Source of the DNA: Pseudomonas sp. p1(2021b)
Lineage (GTDB): Bacteria > Pseudomonadota > Gammaproteobacteria > Pseudomonadales > Pseudomonadaceae
NCBI RefSeq assembly: GCF_020151015.1
Contig: NZ_CP083746.1
Span: 372,001 to 436,000, forward strand
Direction: 5' to 3'
Length of the DNA stretch: 64,000 bases
This document shows, in pieces, positions 35,449 to 47,596 of this stretch (positions within the stretch are counted from its first letter, which is position 1; each line of letters starts with the position of its first letter). Both the position numbers and the translations under genes were made by a program. The notes under the pieces are model-generated. The model did not search any database and had not been told where the DNA came from. It worked only from the letters and a program-made list of their open reading frames with translations.

Positions 35449-38245
35449 GTGTACGGTAACCTTGAATGCCTTCGTCGAGGAACGACTCGACCTTGTTGCC
35501 CACAACGCCGCCGAGGCCTTTGAGCACGATTTGCAGGAAGACGCCGTGGTCGCCTTTCTCGTTTTGCGGAACGGCCTGGCTGAAGTCGTCGTAGTCGAGC
35601 CAGTAGCGGTTGATCAGGCGCAGCTTCCAGCAGCAATTGTCGTACTCGAAACCGCCCATGGCTTCCAGGGTGCGGTTGCGGTTGTAGTCATGCTGCCAGC
35701 GGGCGATAACACTCCACTGAGGGACGATCGGCCAGATGACCGAGAAGTCGTGCTGCTCGATCTTGTAGTAGTCCTTGACGTAGTTCGGGTCGCCAGGTCT
35801 GCCGTAATCGCCGCCGCCAACCTGCCACCGACCGGTCAGCGAGTCGTAGCGAACCAGGTCGTTGCGGTAGCGATAACCCAGGTTGACGATCTTGTTCGGG
35901 TTGTCTTCCGGCTGGTAGTGGAACATCGCGCTGCCGGAGCGTGGGCTGCGGCTGTCCGGGTCCCAGTTGTAGTCGGAGTTGAAGCGCCAATCGCGGTTGA
36001 AGGCATACTGGTATTCGAGCGCGTATGGCGATACATCCGATTGTGAGTCGTCGCGGGTGCGCCAATCGATGCCTGGCAGCTGGACCTTACGATCTTTGAA
36101 ATAGAAGGCTTGGCCAATGCTGAAGCGTTGACGTTCGAAGCCGTTTTCTTCAATCCAGCGGTTGGTCACGCCCAGCGACAGCTTATTCTCATCACCGATG
36201 CGGTCGGAGCCACTGAAGCGATTATCACGGAACAGCGAGGCATAGTTGAAGTAGGATTCGCCGGTGTCGAAGACCGGGATGTCCTTCTGATCCTCATACG
36301 GAACGTAGAGATAGAACAGGCGCGGCTCCAGGGTTTGGCGATAGTTCTTGCCGAACCATTGGGTATTACGATCGAAATACAAGCCGCTATCTACGCTGAA
36401 GACCGGAACGCTACGGCTTTGTGTGCTGGAGAAGTCGCCCTGCAGGTCACGAGTGGCTGGACTGGCTGTGGCAAGGTCATTCTTGCCTTTGCTGTCTAGA
36501 TCGAGATCGTAGTGGGTGTAGACATACTTCAAGGTCGGTTTCAGGAAGCCGTAGCTAGCTTCCATTGGCAGACTGATAGCCGGCGCAATATTCAGACGCG
36601 TGCCGTTGGCACGAGCCAGACCGAAGATATTTTCGTCCAGTCGTTGGCCTTCCTTACCTGCCGTCGTATCTAGCTGACCGTCTTCGTTGAAGACCGGACC
36701 GGTCTTCAGGTCACGATCAAAGCGAACGGCCTCGGTCTTGTAGCTGAAGTCGAAGCCACCTGGATGATACGGCAGCATGCCGTCGAAGGTGATCTGCGGC
36801 AGCTTGTCGTAAGGGGTGATGCGCGAAATGGTCGCCATCTCATAGGCATGCAGGTTCAAGCGCGCACGGTAGCTGTCACCCCGATAGGTGAGCGCACCTT
36901 GCTGATCGACCACATCCTTGCTCTCTACCCCAATCTGCCCCGTCTCCAGATCCTGGAAATAGAACGGATCACTGATATCGGTGTAGTCCACCTCGGTCAT
37001 CAAGCGCGAATCCAGCCCGCCCTTGTGCTGCCAGTTGTACATCCAGCGCTTTTCTTTGTAGTCGGTCTGCTCTTTACGATCGTCGTTCTTGTCGTTCAGG
37101 TACGCAGCACCGAACTGGCCTTCGCTGGACTTGGTCAGGTAGCGGAATTCGCCTTCCATCAACAAGCCACGCTTGGCCATGTAGCGCGGATACAAGGTGG
37201 CGTCGTAGTTCGGCGCCAGGTTGAAGTAGTACGGCGTGACCAGCATGAAGCCGGTGTCGCTGCTGGTGCTGAACGACGGCGGCAGGAAGCCGGACTGGCG
37301 ACGGTCGTCGATCGGGAAGTAGATGTACGGTGTATAGAACACCGGGAAATCCTTGACCCGCAGGGTGACGTTGGTCGCGGTGCCGAAGCCGGTGGCCGGG
37401 TTCAAGGTGATGTTGTTGCCCTTGAGCTGCCACGCATTGCTGCCCGGCTCACAGGTGGTGTAAGTACCGTCCTTGAGGCGGATGATGGCGTTTTCGCCAC
37501 GCTTGGCGTACAGCGCGTTGCCGCGGATGCGCGATTGGTGCATCACGTATTCGGCGTTGTCGACCTTGGCCTCGCCGGTGTCCAGCTGGATCTCGGCCTG
37601 GTCGCCGACGACCAGCGAGCCCTTGTCGCGCAACTTGACGTTGCCCTTGAGCTCGCCGCGGTTCTCGGCCTGGTACAGGTTGGCCTCGTCGGCCTCGACC
37701 TGCATGCTGCCCTGGCGCATGACCACGTCACCGGCGAGGGTTGCGATCTGCTGCTCCTGCTGGTAGCGGGAAACCTTGGCGTTCAGGTAGGTCGGCGACT
37801 CGTCCTGGGGCGTGGTGTCGTCCATGCCCGGGCGTGTCGGCTCGATATACGCGCCACTGCAGTACGGGCCGGTCTCGGCCAGCTGCGCGGCGGTGAGCTT
37901 GTCGCGCGGCACCCAGTCCAGGTGGCTGTAGTCTTCGCTGCGCGATTTCAGGCCACGGCCCTTGCTCTCGGTGACCAGCACCGGCTTGGGTTCGCCGTCG
38001 GCATCGGTCTCGGCCACCTGGGCGTCACCGCCGGAGCTCAGCGCAGCACCTTCATGCACCGGGCGCGGAGGCAGGTTGCTGGCAGTGGTTTTGGGCTTGC
38101 AGTCCCAACCACCGGAGGCGGACACTTGGCAGTCGAACTGCTCGGCTGCCACCACGTATGACGTGGCCAGAGGTTGCAGGGCCAGCAGGCCGCCAGTCAC
38201 CAGCAACGGAAACTTTCTACGAAACGCGGGGGATTTCAATGCCAT
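35429..38245 (-). CDS. lptD: LPS assembly protein LptD
   Basis: The protein has 938 residues. It has a signal peptide (about 1-33, ending VVAA), Cys39 and Cys49 near the N terminus, an LptA-like jellyroll domain (about 150-290) and a C-terminal 26-strand barrel. A Cys-Cys pair (NCCW) near the C terminus fits the disulfides needed for LptD maturation. With LptE it inserts LPS in the outer leaflet. It is longer than E. coli LptD (784), mainly by a Pro/Asp/Glu-rich N-terminal stretch common in pseudomonads. It is divergent from amgK. Confidence 0.96.
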   Translation of the reverse strand: MALKSPAFRRKFPLLVTGGLLALQPLATSYVVAAEQFDCQVSASGGWDCKPKTTASNLPPRPVHEGAALSSGGDAQVAETDADGEPKPVLVTESKGRGLKSRSEDYSHLDWVPRDKLTAAQLAETGPYCSGAYIEPTRPGMDDTTPQDESPTYLNAKVSRYQQEQQIATLAGDVVMRQGSMQVEADEANLYQAENRGELKGNVKLRDKGSLVVGDQAEIQLDTGEAKVDNAEYVMHQSRIRGNALYAKRGENAIIRLKDGTYTTCEPGSNAWQLKGNNITLNPATGFGTATNVTLRVKDFPVFYTPYIYFPIDDRRQSGFLPPSFSTSSDTGFMLVTPYYFNLAPNYDATLYPRYMAKRGLLMEGEFRYLTKSSEGQFGAAYLNDKNDDRKEQTDYKEKRWMYNWQHKGGLDSRLMTEVDYTDISDPFYFQDLETGQIGVESKDVVDQQGALTYRGDSYRARLNLHAYEMATISRITPYDKLPQITFDGMLPYHPGGFDFSYKTEAVRFDRDLKTGPVFNEDGQLDTTAGKEGQRLDENIFGLARANGTRLNIAPAISLPMEASYGFLKPTLKYVYTHYDLDLDSKGKNDLATASPATRDLQGDFSSTQSRSVPVFSVDSGLYFDRNTQWFGKNYRQTLEPRLFYLYVPYEDQKDIPVFDTGESYFNYASLFRDNRFSGSDRIGDENKLSLGVTNRWIEENGFERQRFSIGQAFYFKDRKVQLPGIDWRTRDDSQSDVSPYALEYQYAFNRDWRFNSDYNWDPDSRSPRSGSAMFHYQPEDNPNKIVNLGYRYRNDLVRYDSLTGRWQVGGGDYGRPGDPNYVKDYYKIEQHDFSVIWPIVPQWSVIARWQHDYNRNRTLEAMGGFEYDNCCWKLRLINRYWLDYDDFSQAVPQNEKGDHGVFLQIVLKGLGGVVGNKVESFLDEGIQGYRTREDQAY

Positions 38246-38375
38246 CTTATTAGTCCGGGCTTCCTGCGTGCCATCTGCCCGCGTGTGGGGCCGCACGCCT
38301 CTCGATGGTCTGAAAAAGATGCTGGATAATAAAGCATGACCCGCTTGACGGCTAGGGCCGTCGGAGACCCTTGTA

Positions 38376-40063
<1,688 letters not shown>

Positions 40064-40064
40064 G

Positions 40065-40829
40065 ATGTGGTGGCCGAGCACAGTGATCGGGGCCGGCGCC
40101 GGTTTCGCCATCGCCAGCATTCCCGGCGCACTGCTTGGCGCCTTGCTTGGCCAGGCCATGGACCGGCGTCTGCGCCTGCAGAGCTGGGACGATGTGCGCG
40201 AACGCCTGGGCGGGCGCCCGGCGTTGCGGGACGAGGAGCTGTTGTTTGTGTTGCTCGGGCGCCTGGCGAAAAGCGATGGCCGGGTCGTCGAGGGGCATAT
40301 CCAGCAGGCCCGGCAGGAAATGACCCGGTTGGCCATGACCGAACCCGCGAGGCTGCGGGCGATCGCCGCGTTCAACCGCGGCAAGTCGGGCAAGGATCGG
40401 TTGGGGCGTTACCTGCAACGGATCAGGTTGCAACCCCATGCGGCCGAAGGCACCTTGCGCGCCTGCTGCCGGATGGCCTGGGCGGACGGCAAGGCCGGCA
40501 CCCGTGAGCGCGAGCTGCTGTTGGAGTGGGGCCGCGAGCTGGGGCTGACCCGGACCCAGGTCCTTGGCCTGGCGCTGGAATACGAGCCGCGAAAAGCGCT
40601 TCCGGAACGCGGGGTGATGACGTATTCGGCGGCATTGCGTCTGCTCGGCATCGAGGCGGACACCGACATCGACCAGGTGAAGCAAGCGTATCGGCGTTTG
40701 GTCAGCAAGCACCACCCGGACAAGTTGGCCGGCAGCGGTGCCAGCGAGGCGCGGGTGCGTGAAGCGACCGAGCGCACGCGCGAGCTGCACCAGGCGTACG
40801 CCATGGTTCGCAAACGGCAGGGGCTCTAG
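40065..40829 (+). CDS. djlA: DjlA-like membrane co-chaperone (TerB plus J domain)
   Basis: The protein has 254 residues. A glycine-rich membrane segment lies at about 5-30. A TerB-like helical domain follows (about 55-175), and a C-terminal J domain (about 190-250) has the HPD triad in SKHHPDK. This order is that of DjlA, which stimulates DnaK ATPase at the membrane. It follows murU by one base, so it shares the amgK operon. A role linked to envelope stress is inferred. Confidence 0.88.
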   Translation: MWWPSTVIGAGAGFAIASIPGALLGALLGQAMDRRLRLQSWDDVRERLGGRPALRDEELLFVLLGRLAKSDGRVVEGHIQQARQEMTRLAMTEPARLRAIAAFNRGKSGKDRLGRYLQRIRLQPHAAEGTLRACCRMAWADGKAGTRERELLLEWGRELGLTRTQVLGLALEYEPRKALPERGVMTYSAALRLLGIEADTDIDQVKQAYRRLVSKHHPDKLAGSGASEARVREATERTRELHQAYAMVRKRQGL

Positions 40830-40836
40830 GCGTACT

Positions 40837-41835
40837 TTATTCCTGCGGCATCAACCACCCGCGTACCCTTCGGAACAGCTGCTCCTGTGTGGCCGCTGCA
40901 TTGCCCGGCGTGGCGATCAGCGACAACTGCCGGTAGGGGGCGTCCTTCTGCCGCTTGCTCGCTTGCAGACGCAGCTCGGCAGCGCGTCGGTCGCGCGGCA
41001 GGGTGCTGTAGTAGATGTCGGCAGTGGGCATCTTGAGCGTCGGCGTCAGGCTTTCGAGGTCGTGCTCGACCCTTGCCGGCGTCTGCGCCGCGACCATCAC
41101 CAGTTTCTGCACCTGCGGCGGTTGCTGCTCGCTCAGGTAGCGTGCCGCCCAATAGGCGCCGCTGCCATGGCCGATCAGCACGATGCTGCGCGCCTCATGC
41201 TGCTGGGCATAGGCCACGGCGGCATCGAGGCGGGCGAAGATGCGTTCGGCATCGGCCTGGTCGTTTTGTTCGCTGGCGTCCTTGGCGTCGGTACTTTCGG
41301 CCGTGTCGGCATCGGGCGCGGTGGCCTGGGCGACGTTGGCGTTGGCATCTTCCGGGGTGTCCTTGGCCGGAGCCGCCTCGCCTTTGTCTTTGTCAGGCTG
41401 GGCCTGTGGCGTATTGTCGAGCCGTGGCTGCGGGCTGTCGGAGACCAGGTCCGGAAGACTCACGCTCAGGCTGTGCCAGCCGACATCGGGAAACTTGCGG
41501 CGCAGCGGGCCGACCGCATTGGGCCAGTCGGCATTCTCGCCGGCCCCCGGAACGATGATCACGGCGCCCTTGGGGTCGCTGTCGTTGGCCGGTTTCCACA
41601 GGGCCAGGAAGCTGTCGGCGCCGGCCTGCAAGTTTTGCTGTTCAGCCTTGGGCACCGTGCGTTCGAGCGCCTGGGCGTCTTCCTGGCTGCGTTCTGCCAG
41701 GGGCGGGCGGGGTGCAGGGGTGGTGGCCGATTCCTCGGCAGGTTGGGTTGCTGGCGCGTCGGCGGCCTGTGTGCCGAGCGGCAAGAGCGAAGCCAGGCAG
41801 AACACTGCCAGCGTCGTGCGATAAAGTGTGAACAT
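40837..41835 (-). CDS. DUF3530 alpha/beta-hydrolase-like secreted protein
   Basis: The protein has about 332 residues from the ATG at 41835. A signal peptide ends near ALLPLGTQAADA-type sequence (LLPLGTQAADA). The fold looks like an alpha/beta hydrolase with IVLIGHGSGAYWAARYL as nucleophile elbow; the nucleophile position in GHGSG is Gly-Ser. A 60-residue low-complexity insert rich in Ala, Asp, Glu, Pro and Gln (about 150-210) splits the domain. It is convergent with djlA. Substrate unknown; it is probably periplasmic. Confidence 0.8.
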   Translation of the reverse strand: MFTLYRTTLAVFCLASLLPLGTQAADAPATQPAEESATTPAPRPPLAERSQEDAQALERTVPKAEQQNLQAGADSFLALWKPANDSDPKGAVIIVPGAGENADWPNAVGPLRRKFPDVGWHSLSVSLPDLVSDSPQPRLDNTPQAQPDKDKGEAAPAKDTPEDANANVAQATAPDADTAESTDAKDASEQNDQADAERIFARLDAAVAYAQQHEARSIVLIGHGSGAYWAARYLSEQQPPQVQKLVMVAAQTPARVEHDLESLTPTLKMPTADIYYSTLPRDRRAAELRLQASKRQKDAPYRQLSLIATPGNAAATQEQLFRRVRGWLMPQE

Positions 41836-41930
41836 GGATCTACCCAAGGCCAGAGTGATACCGGCAGCCTAATAGTATTTGTCCGTGACGGCCATGCATG
41901 ATGGCCGCCCTTGCCAAGACGAGCGTATAG

Positions 41931-44318
41931 ATGAAGCGAGTGCGTCGCCTGTTGGTTATCGGCTGGATGTTGCTGCCCTTGATCGCTTTGGCCCGGCCCG
42001 AGCCTACGCCTTCGGTGGTGCTCGAACCGGCCCAGCAGCAATGGCTGGACAGCCATCGCAGCCTGCGGGTTGGCCTGGTGCTGCAAGCGCCCTACGCCCA
42101 GTTCGATCGGCGCCTGCAGCAGCTCTATGGCGCCAACGTGGAATTGGTGACCCAGCTTGCGCGCGCCTTGGAGCTGGACCTCACCTGGCGCAACTTCCCC
42201 GACCAGGCCGCTCTGGAGCAGGCCCTGCGCGCCGGCGAAGTCGATTTCGCCCCGGGCCTTACGCAAACCCCGGCCAGCCTGCGTCTGTGGTCGTTCAGCG
42301 ACCCCTATATGCGCGTGCCCCAGTTGGTGGTCGGGCTGCGCACCGGGGCGATGGCGGTCGAGCTGGAAAAGCTCGGCGCCAACGACCGGGTCGCGGTGCG
42401 CATGCCCAGTGCCTTGGCCGACTACCTGCGAGCCAACTACGGCAACCTGAACCTGCAGGGTGTGCCCAGCGAGCGCCAGGCCCTGCAACTGGTGCTGGGC
42501 GGCCAGGCCAGCTATGCGGTGCTGGACGAGGCAAGGCTCAGTGGCTTGTCCCGGGAGAGCGAGTTCGGCGACCTGGCCGTGGTTGGCGATATCGGCTTGC
42601 CGCAATTGCTGCGCATCGGCTCGCGACGCGACTGGCCGATGCTGGCCAACATCCTGGAGCAAGGCCTGCAGGCCATTCCCGCCAAGGCGCTGGAGCAATT
42701 GCACCAGCGCTGGCTGCAACCGAAGTACCCACGCCTGGGCGATACCGCGGGTTTCTGGCGCAACCTTGCGCTGCTGTTCGGCCTGTTGCTGATCTGCGCC
42801 CTGGCCACGCTGCTGTGGCAGCGCCGGCAGCAGCACCAGCTGGAGCGTAACCTGCTGACCGCACGGGAGAACCTGGTCGAACGCCAGGCCCGGGAGGAAG
42901 CGCTGCGCCTTAGCCAGTTCTCGATCGACCAGAGCACGGTCGGCATCCTCTGGGTCAACTGGGATAGCCATGTGCGTTACGCCAATCATGCGGCCGAACG
43001 CATGCTCGGTCGTGGCGAGGGTGAATTGCTCGACCGCCCGCTGATCGATTTCGAACCGAACCTGCACATGGACCGCTGGCTGGAGCTGTGGAAGCGGGTC
43101 CGTAGCGGTGATGGCAGTGCCGAGCAGTTCGAGACCCAGTGCCTGCACAGCGACGGCAGCCTGCTGCCGGTGGAGCTGTCGCTGAGCTTCCTGCGCTTTC
43201 GCGACGCCGAATACCTAGTGGTGTTCCTCACCGATGTCACCGAGCGCCGCCGCGCCCTGGCGGCCTTGCGCGAGAGCGACGCGCGGCTCAAGGGGATTGC
43301 CGGCAACGTGCCAGGGCTGGTATTTCGCCTGGAGCGTGACCCGGCCGAGGGTGACCTGGAGTTCCCCTACATCAGTGAGGGCAGCGAGGCATTGGTGGGT
43401 TACACGCCTGCGCAGATCCAGCAACCGGACATGGGCTTGCGCAACCTGGTGCATCCGCAGGATCGCGCCGACTATCACCGGGTCCAGGACCTGGCCCTGG
43501 CCACTGACCAGGATTGGTCCTGGCAGGGCCGGATCCTCACGCGCCAGGGCGAGCAGCGCTGGGCTGACATCAAGGCCAGTACACGGCGGCTGGCCGATGG
43601 CCGCGTGGTCTGGGACGGCATTGTCTGGGATATCACCCAGAGCAAGCGGGTCGAGCTCGAACTGGCGCGTTCCCAGGAGCAGTTGCGCGAACTCTCGGCG
43701 CACCTTGAGAGCGTGCGCGAGGAAGAAAAGGCCCGCATTGCCCGGGAGGTGCACGATGAGTTGGGGCAGATGCTCACCGTGCTCAAGCTCGAAGTCTCGA
43801 TGTGCGAACTGGCCTATGCCGAGCTGGACCCGGGCCTGAACGAGCGCCTGGCCAGCATGAAGCGCCTGATCGCCCAGCTGTTCCAATTGGTGCGTGATGT
43901 CGCCAGCGCCTTGCGCCCGCCGATCCTCGATGCGGGCATCGCTTCGGCCATCGAATGGCAGGCGCGACGCTTCGAGGCGCGTACCCAGATTCCTTGCCTG
44001 GTGCAGGTGCCGGATCACCTGCCGGCGTTGAGCGACGCCAAGGCCACCGGGTTGTTCCGCATTCTTCAGGAAGCGTTGACCAACGTGATGCGCCACGCCC
44101 AGGCGCATACCGTGCAGATCGAGCTGGCCTGCGAGGCGGACCACCTGCGTATGACCGTCATCGACGATGGCGTGGGGTTTGCGCGTGACCAGGCTAGGCC
44201 GACCTCGTTCGGCCTGGTGGGGGTGCGTGAGCGTGTGCTGATGCTCGGGGGCAGCATGGAGCTGGACAGCGAGCCGGGTGAAGGTTGTAGCCTGAGTGTG
44301 ACCATTGCGTTGGGGTAG
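41931..44318 (+). CDS. Sensor histidine kinase (SBP-PAS-HisKA_3)
   Basis: The protein has 795 residues. A signal/anchor segment (about 1-22) is followed by an SBP_bac_3 periplasmic domain (about 25-265), a membrane segment near 277-297, two PAS/PAC modules (about 325-570), a NarL-type dimerisation domain with the phospho-His in KARIAREVHDELGQM, and an HATPase domain with NVMRHAQA and DDGVGF. It should sense a small periplasmic ligand and phosphorylate the LuxR-type regulator 12 bp downstream. The neighbouring polyamine-type ABC operon suggests, but does not show, an amine or amino-acid ligand. Confidence 0.9.
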   Translation: MKRVRRLLVIGWMLLPLIALARPEPTPSVVLEPAQQQWLDSHRSLRVGLVLQAPYAQFDRRLQQLYGANVELVTQLARALELDLTWRNFPDQAALEQALRAGEVDFAPGLTQTPASLRLWSFSDPYMRVPQLVVGLRTGAMAVELEKLGANDRVAVRMPSALADYLRANYGNLNLQGVPSERQALQLVLGGQASYAVLDEARLSGLSRESEFGDLAVVGDIGLPQLLRIGSRRDWPMLANILEQGLQAIPAKALEQLHQRWLQPKYPRLGDTAGFWRNLALLFGLLLICALATLLWQRRQQHQLERNLLTARENLVERQAREEALRLSQFSIDQSTVGILWVNWDSHVRYANHAAERMLGRGEGELLDRPLIDFEPNLHMDRWLELWKRVRSGDGSAEQFETQCLHSDGSLLPVELSLSFLRFRDAEYLVVFLTDVTERRRALAALRESDARLKGIAGNVPGLVFRLERDPAEGDLEFPYISEGSEALVGYTPAQIQQPDMGLRNLVHPQDRADYHRVQDLALATDQDWSWQGRILTRQGEQRWADIKASTRRLADGRVVWDGIVWDITQSKRVELELARSQEQLRELSAHLESVREEEKARIAREVHDELGQMLTVLKLEVSMCELAYAELDPGLNERLASMKRLIAQLFQLVRDVASALRPPILDAGIASAIEWQARRFEARTQIPCLVQVPDHLPALSDAKATGLFRILQEALTNVMRHAQAHTVQIELACEADHLRMTVIDDGVGFARDQARPTSFGLVGVRERVLMLGGSMELDSEPGEGCSLSVTIALG

Positions 44319-44330
44319 GGGAGAGCGATC

Positions 44331-44960
44331 GTGATACGTGTGTTAGTGGCCGAAGACCACACCATTGTCCGCGAGGGCATCAAGCAGTTGATCGGCCTGG
44401 CCAAGGACATGCAGGTAGTGGGTGAGGCCGGCAATGGCGAACAGCTGCTCGAGGCCTTGCGCCAGGCGCCGTGTGAGGTGGTGTTGCTGGACATCTCCAT
44501 GCCAGGGGTGAACGGCCTGGAGGCGATCCCGCGGATCCGCGCGCTGCACAACCCGCCGGCGATCCTGATGCTGTCGATGCACGACGAAGCGCAGATGGCC
44601 GCCCGGGCACTCAAGGCCGGTGCCGCAGGCTACGCCACCAAGGACAGCGACCCGGCCCTGTTGCTGACCGCCATCCGCCGGGTGGCCAGCGGTGGGCGCT
44701 ATATCGACCCGGCCCTGGCCGATCGCATGGTCTTCGAGGTTGGCCTGACCGAGACCCGGCCGCTGCACACGCTGTTGTCGGAGCGCGAGTTCTCGGTGTT
44801 CGAGCGCCTGGCCCAGGGCGCCAATGTCAATGACATCGCCCAGCAGCTGGCGCTGTCGAGCAAGACCATCAGTACCCACAAGGCGCGGCTGATGCAGAAG
44901 CTCAAGGTCAATTCGCTGGCGGAGTTGGTGAAGTACGCCATGGAGCACAAGTTGGTCTGA
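44331..44960 (+). CDS. LuxR/NarL-family response regulator
   Basis: The protein has 209 residues. The receiver domain starts MIRVLVAEDHTIVREGIKQL and has the phospho-acceptor in VVLLDISMPG (Asp about 54) and a conserved Lys near 104. The C-terminal GerE-type HTH (about 142-205) has LSEREFSVFERLAQG and LALSSKTISTHKARLMQKL. It is the partner of the kinase just upstream. Candidate target: the nested palindrome at 45192-45246 in front of the ABC operon. Confidence 0.93.
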   Translation: MIRVLVAEDHTIVREGIKQLIGLAKDMQVVGEAGNGEQLLEALRQAPCEVVLLDISMPGVNGLEAIPRIRALHNPPAILMLSMHDEAQMAARALKAGAAGYATKDSDPALLLTAIRRVASGGRYIDPALADRMVFEVGLTETRPLHTLLSEREFSVFERLAQGANVNDIAQQLALSSKTISTHKARLMQKLKVNSLAELVKYAMEHKLV

Positions 44961-45035
44961 TTACGACATCTCTGCCCAGGGCAGCGCAGTTTCCTGTGGG
45001 AAATCATCCAGCCCTGCGTAGAGACCAGCCCCTGG

Positions 45036-45130
45036 GTGAGCGGGCTTGTCCCGCGATTGGGCCTGGCCCGATATCACCATCGGCTGGCAAGGGCTTCGCC
45101 CTTGATCGCGGGGCAAGCCCGCTCCTACAA
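45036..45130. repeat. REP pair downstream of the response regulator
   Basis: Inverted REP units lie at 45038-45060 (GAGCGGGCTTGTCCCGCGAT) and 45103-45129, separated by about 40 bp with an additional small hairpin. They lie in the 376-bp gap between the regulator and the ABC operon. Confidence 0.85.
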
Positions 45131-45191
45131 AGAGCCCGCCGACATCAGACCGTTATGCGTGGCGCGGGCCGTTCGGGGCCGAAATGTCTTT

Positions 45192-45246
45192 ATCCGAATG
45201 CGTCATGCGTGTAGGGCGATCCCTACAACAAATCTTCCATTCGGAT
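45192..45246. promoter_or_regulatory. Nested palindromic operator candidate
   Basis: The inner dyad TGTAGGGCGATCCCTACA (45210-45227) is flanked almost symmetrically by ATCCGAATG (45192-45200, 9-nt gap) and its inverse CATTCGGAT (45238-45246, 10-nt gap). It lies about 90 bp upstream of the ABC transporter start. Two nested, perfect inverted repeats with near-equal gaps are unlikely by chance. The LuxR-type regulator encoded just upstream is the obvious candidate binder. Confidence 0.6.
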
Positions 45247-45336
45247 GATGGCATTTTCTCAGCACCCCCGATTTCCGGAGCCTTGCACCTGCTCTACGCT
45301 TTGCCTACGCAGTCATTCCAACAAGAAGGTGCAGGC

Positions 45337-46455
45337 ATGAGCGAGGCGAATTCGAACGCTGGCGAGACACTGGTCAGCTTCCGCGGTGTACAGAAGAGCT
45401 ACGATGGCGAATCGCTGATCGTCAAGGACCTCAACCTGGACATCCGCAAGGGCGAGTTCCTCACCTTGCTCGGCCCGTCCGGCTCGGGCAAGACCACCAG
45501 CCTGATGATGCTCGCCGGTTTCGAGACCCCCACCGCCGGTGAGATCCAGCTGGCCGGGCGTTCGATCAACAACGTGCCGCCGCACAAGCGCGACATCGGC
45601 ATGGTGTTCCAGAACTACGCGCTGTTCCCGCACATGACCGTGGCGGAGAACCTGGCCTTCCCCCTGAGCGTGCGCAACCTCAGCAAGACCGACATCAGCG
45701 AGCGGGTCAAGCGGGTGCTGGCCATGGTCCAGCTCGACGCGTTCGCCAAGCGCTACCCAGGCCAGCTTTCCGGTGGCCAGCAGCAGCGTGTGGCCCTGGC
45801 CCGTGCCCTGGTGTTCGAGCCCCAGCTGGTGTTGATGGACGAGCCGCTCGGCGCCCTCGACAAGCAACTGCGCGAACACATGCAGATGGAGATCAAGCAC
45901 ATCCACCAGCGCCTGGGCGTGACCGTGGTGTACGTGACCCACGACCAGGGCGAGGCGCTGACCATGTCCGACCGGGTGGCGGTGTTCCACCAGGGCGAGA
46001 TCCAGCAGATCGCCGACCCGCGCACCCTCTACGAAGAACCACGCAACACCTTCGTCGCCAACTTCATCGGCGAGAACAACCGTTTGAACGGCACCTTGCT
46101 GATGCGCGACGGTGATCGCTGCCAGGTCCAGCTGCCCCGTGGGGAGCGGGTCGAGGCCCTGGCGGTGAATGTCGGCCAGGCCGGTGAGCCGGTGACCTTG
46201 TCGATCCGCCCCGAGCGCGTGCGCCTCAATGGCCACAGCGAACGCTGCGTCAATCGCTTCTCCGGGCGAGTCGCCGAGTTCATCTACCTGGGCGACCACG
46301 TGCGGGTGCGCCTGGAGGTGTGCGGCAAGGGCGACTTCTTCGTGAAGCAGCCGATCGCCGAACTCGACCCGGCCCTGGCCGTGGGCGACGTGGTACCGCT
46401 TGGCTGGGAGGTGGAGCACGCCCGCGCGCTCGATCCGATTGCCGAAGCCCATTGA
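45337..46455 (+). CDS. Polyamine-type ABC transporter ATP-binding protein (PotA-like)
   Basis: The protein has 372 residues from the ATG at 45337 ([20 protein letters not shown]); the in-frame extension upstream covers the palindrome and is not used. It has Walker [10 protein letters not shown], signature [15 protein letters not shown], Walker [12 protein letters not shown] and a C-terminal TOBE domain. It powers import by the two permeases downstream. It is the first gene of a four-gene operon (ATPase, binding protein, two permeases). Confidence 0.93.
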   Translation: MSEANSNAGETLVSFRGVQKSYDGESLIVKDLNLDIRKGEFLTLLGPSGSGKTTSLMMLAGFETPTAGEIQLAGRSINNVPPHKRDIGMVFQNYALFPHMTVAENLAFPLSVRNLSKTDISERVKRVLAMVQLDAFAKRYPGQLSGGQQQRVALARALVFEPQLVLMDEPLGALDKQLREHMQMEIKHIHQRLGVTVVYVTHDQGEALTMSDRVAVFHQGEIQQIADPRTLYEEPRNTFVANFIGENNRLNGTLLMRDGDRCQVQLPRGERVEALAVNVGQAGEPVTLSIRPERVRLNGHSERCVNRFSGRVAEFIYLGDHVRVRLEVCGKGDFFVKQPIAELDPALAVGDVVPLGWEVEHARALDPIAEAH

Positions 46456-46495
46456 AGGTTTGCTTCACCAACCCTGAACTGTGGAGAGAACAATA

Positions 46496-47530
46496 ATGCA
46501 CAAGCAGTTGAAACTGACCGCCCTGGCCCTCGGCCTGTTCGTCGCCGGACAAGCCCTGGCCGCGGACCTGACCGTGGTGTCCTTCGGCGGCGCGAACAAG
46601 GCCGCCCAGGTCAAGGCGTTCTACGAGCCATGGGAGAAGGCGGGCAAGGGCAAGATCGTCGCTGGCGAGTACAACGGCGAAATGGCCAAGGTCAAGGCCA
46701 TGGTCGACACCAACAGTGTGTCCTGGAACCTGGTGGAAGTGGAGTCGCCGGAGCTGGCCCGCGGTTGCGACGAGGGCATGTTCGAAGAACTCGACCCGGC
46801 GCTGTTCGGCGACGAGGCCGATTACGTGCCGGGCGCCATCCAGCCCTGCGGTGTAGGCTTCTTCGTCTGGTCCACCGTGCTGGCCTACAACGCCGACAAG
46901 CTCAAGACCGCCCCGACCAGCTGGGCCGATTTCTGGGACACCAAGCAGTTCCCGGGCAAGCGCGGCCTGCGCAAGGGCGCCAAGTACACCCTCGAATTCG
47001 CCCTGATGGCCGACGGTGTGGCACCGAAGGACGTGTACAAGGTCCTGGCCACCAAAGAGGGCCAGGACCGCGCCTTCAAGAAACTCGACCAGATCAAGCC
47101 GAGCATCCAGTGGTGGGAAGCCGGTGCCCAGCCGCCCCAATACCTGGCCTCGGGTGACGTGGTCATGAGTTCGGCCTACAACGGCCGGATCGCGGCGGTG
47201 CAGAAGGAAAGCAACCTCAAGGTGGTGTGGAACGGCGGTATCTACGACTTCGACGCCTGGGCCATCCCGAAAGGCGCGAAGGATGTCGAAGAGGCGAAGA
47301 AATTCATCGCCTTCAGCGTGCAGCCCGAGCAGCAGAAGACCTACTCCGAGAACATTGCCTACGGCCCGGCCAACGCCAAGGCGGTCAGTCTGCTGGCGGA
47401 CGCGGTGAAGAAGGACATGCCGACCACGCCTGAGAACATCGCCAACCAGGTGCAGATCGACGTGGCCTTCTGGGCCGACAACAGCGAGCAGTTGGAGCAA
47501 CGCTTCAACGCCTGGGCGGCGAAGAAGTAA
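46496..47530 (+). CDS. Periplasmic substrate-binding protein of the polyamine-type ABC transporter
   Basis: The protein has 344 residues with a signal peptide (about 1-22, FVAGQALAAD). The start is the ATG at 46496, behind GGAGAG. It has a type II periplasmic binding fold of the PotD/SBP_bac_8 kind (DLTVVSFGGANKAAQ). The exact ligand cannot be read; putrescine, spermidine, GABA or a related amine are the usual candidates for this family in Pseudomonas. Confidence 0.9.
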   Translation: MHKQLKLTALALGLFVAGQALAADLTVVSFGGANKAAQVKAFYEPWEKAGKGKIVAGEYNGEMAKVKAMVDTNSVSWNLVEVESPELARGCDEGMFEELDPALFGDEADYVPGAIQPCGVGFFVWSTVLAYNADKLKTAPTSWADFWDTKQFPGKRGLRKGAKYTLEFALMADGVAPKDVYKVLATKEGQDRAFKKLDQIKPSIQWWEAGAQPPQYLASGDVVMSSAYNGRIAAVQKESNLKVVWNGGIYDFDAWAIPKGAKDVEEAKKFIAFSVQPEQQKTYSENIAYGPANAKAVSLLADAVKKDMPTTPENIANQVQIDVAFWADNSEQLEQRFNAWAAKK

Positions 47531-47596
47531 GCCGCGTTGACGGAGCGCCGGCCATCGCGCCGGCGCTCATCGTTCCCCAGATTTTCGGAGTTCGCC

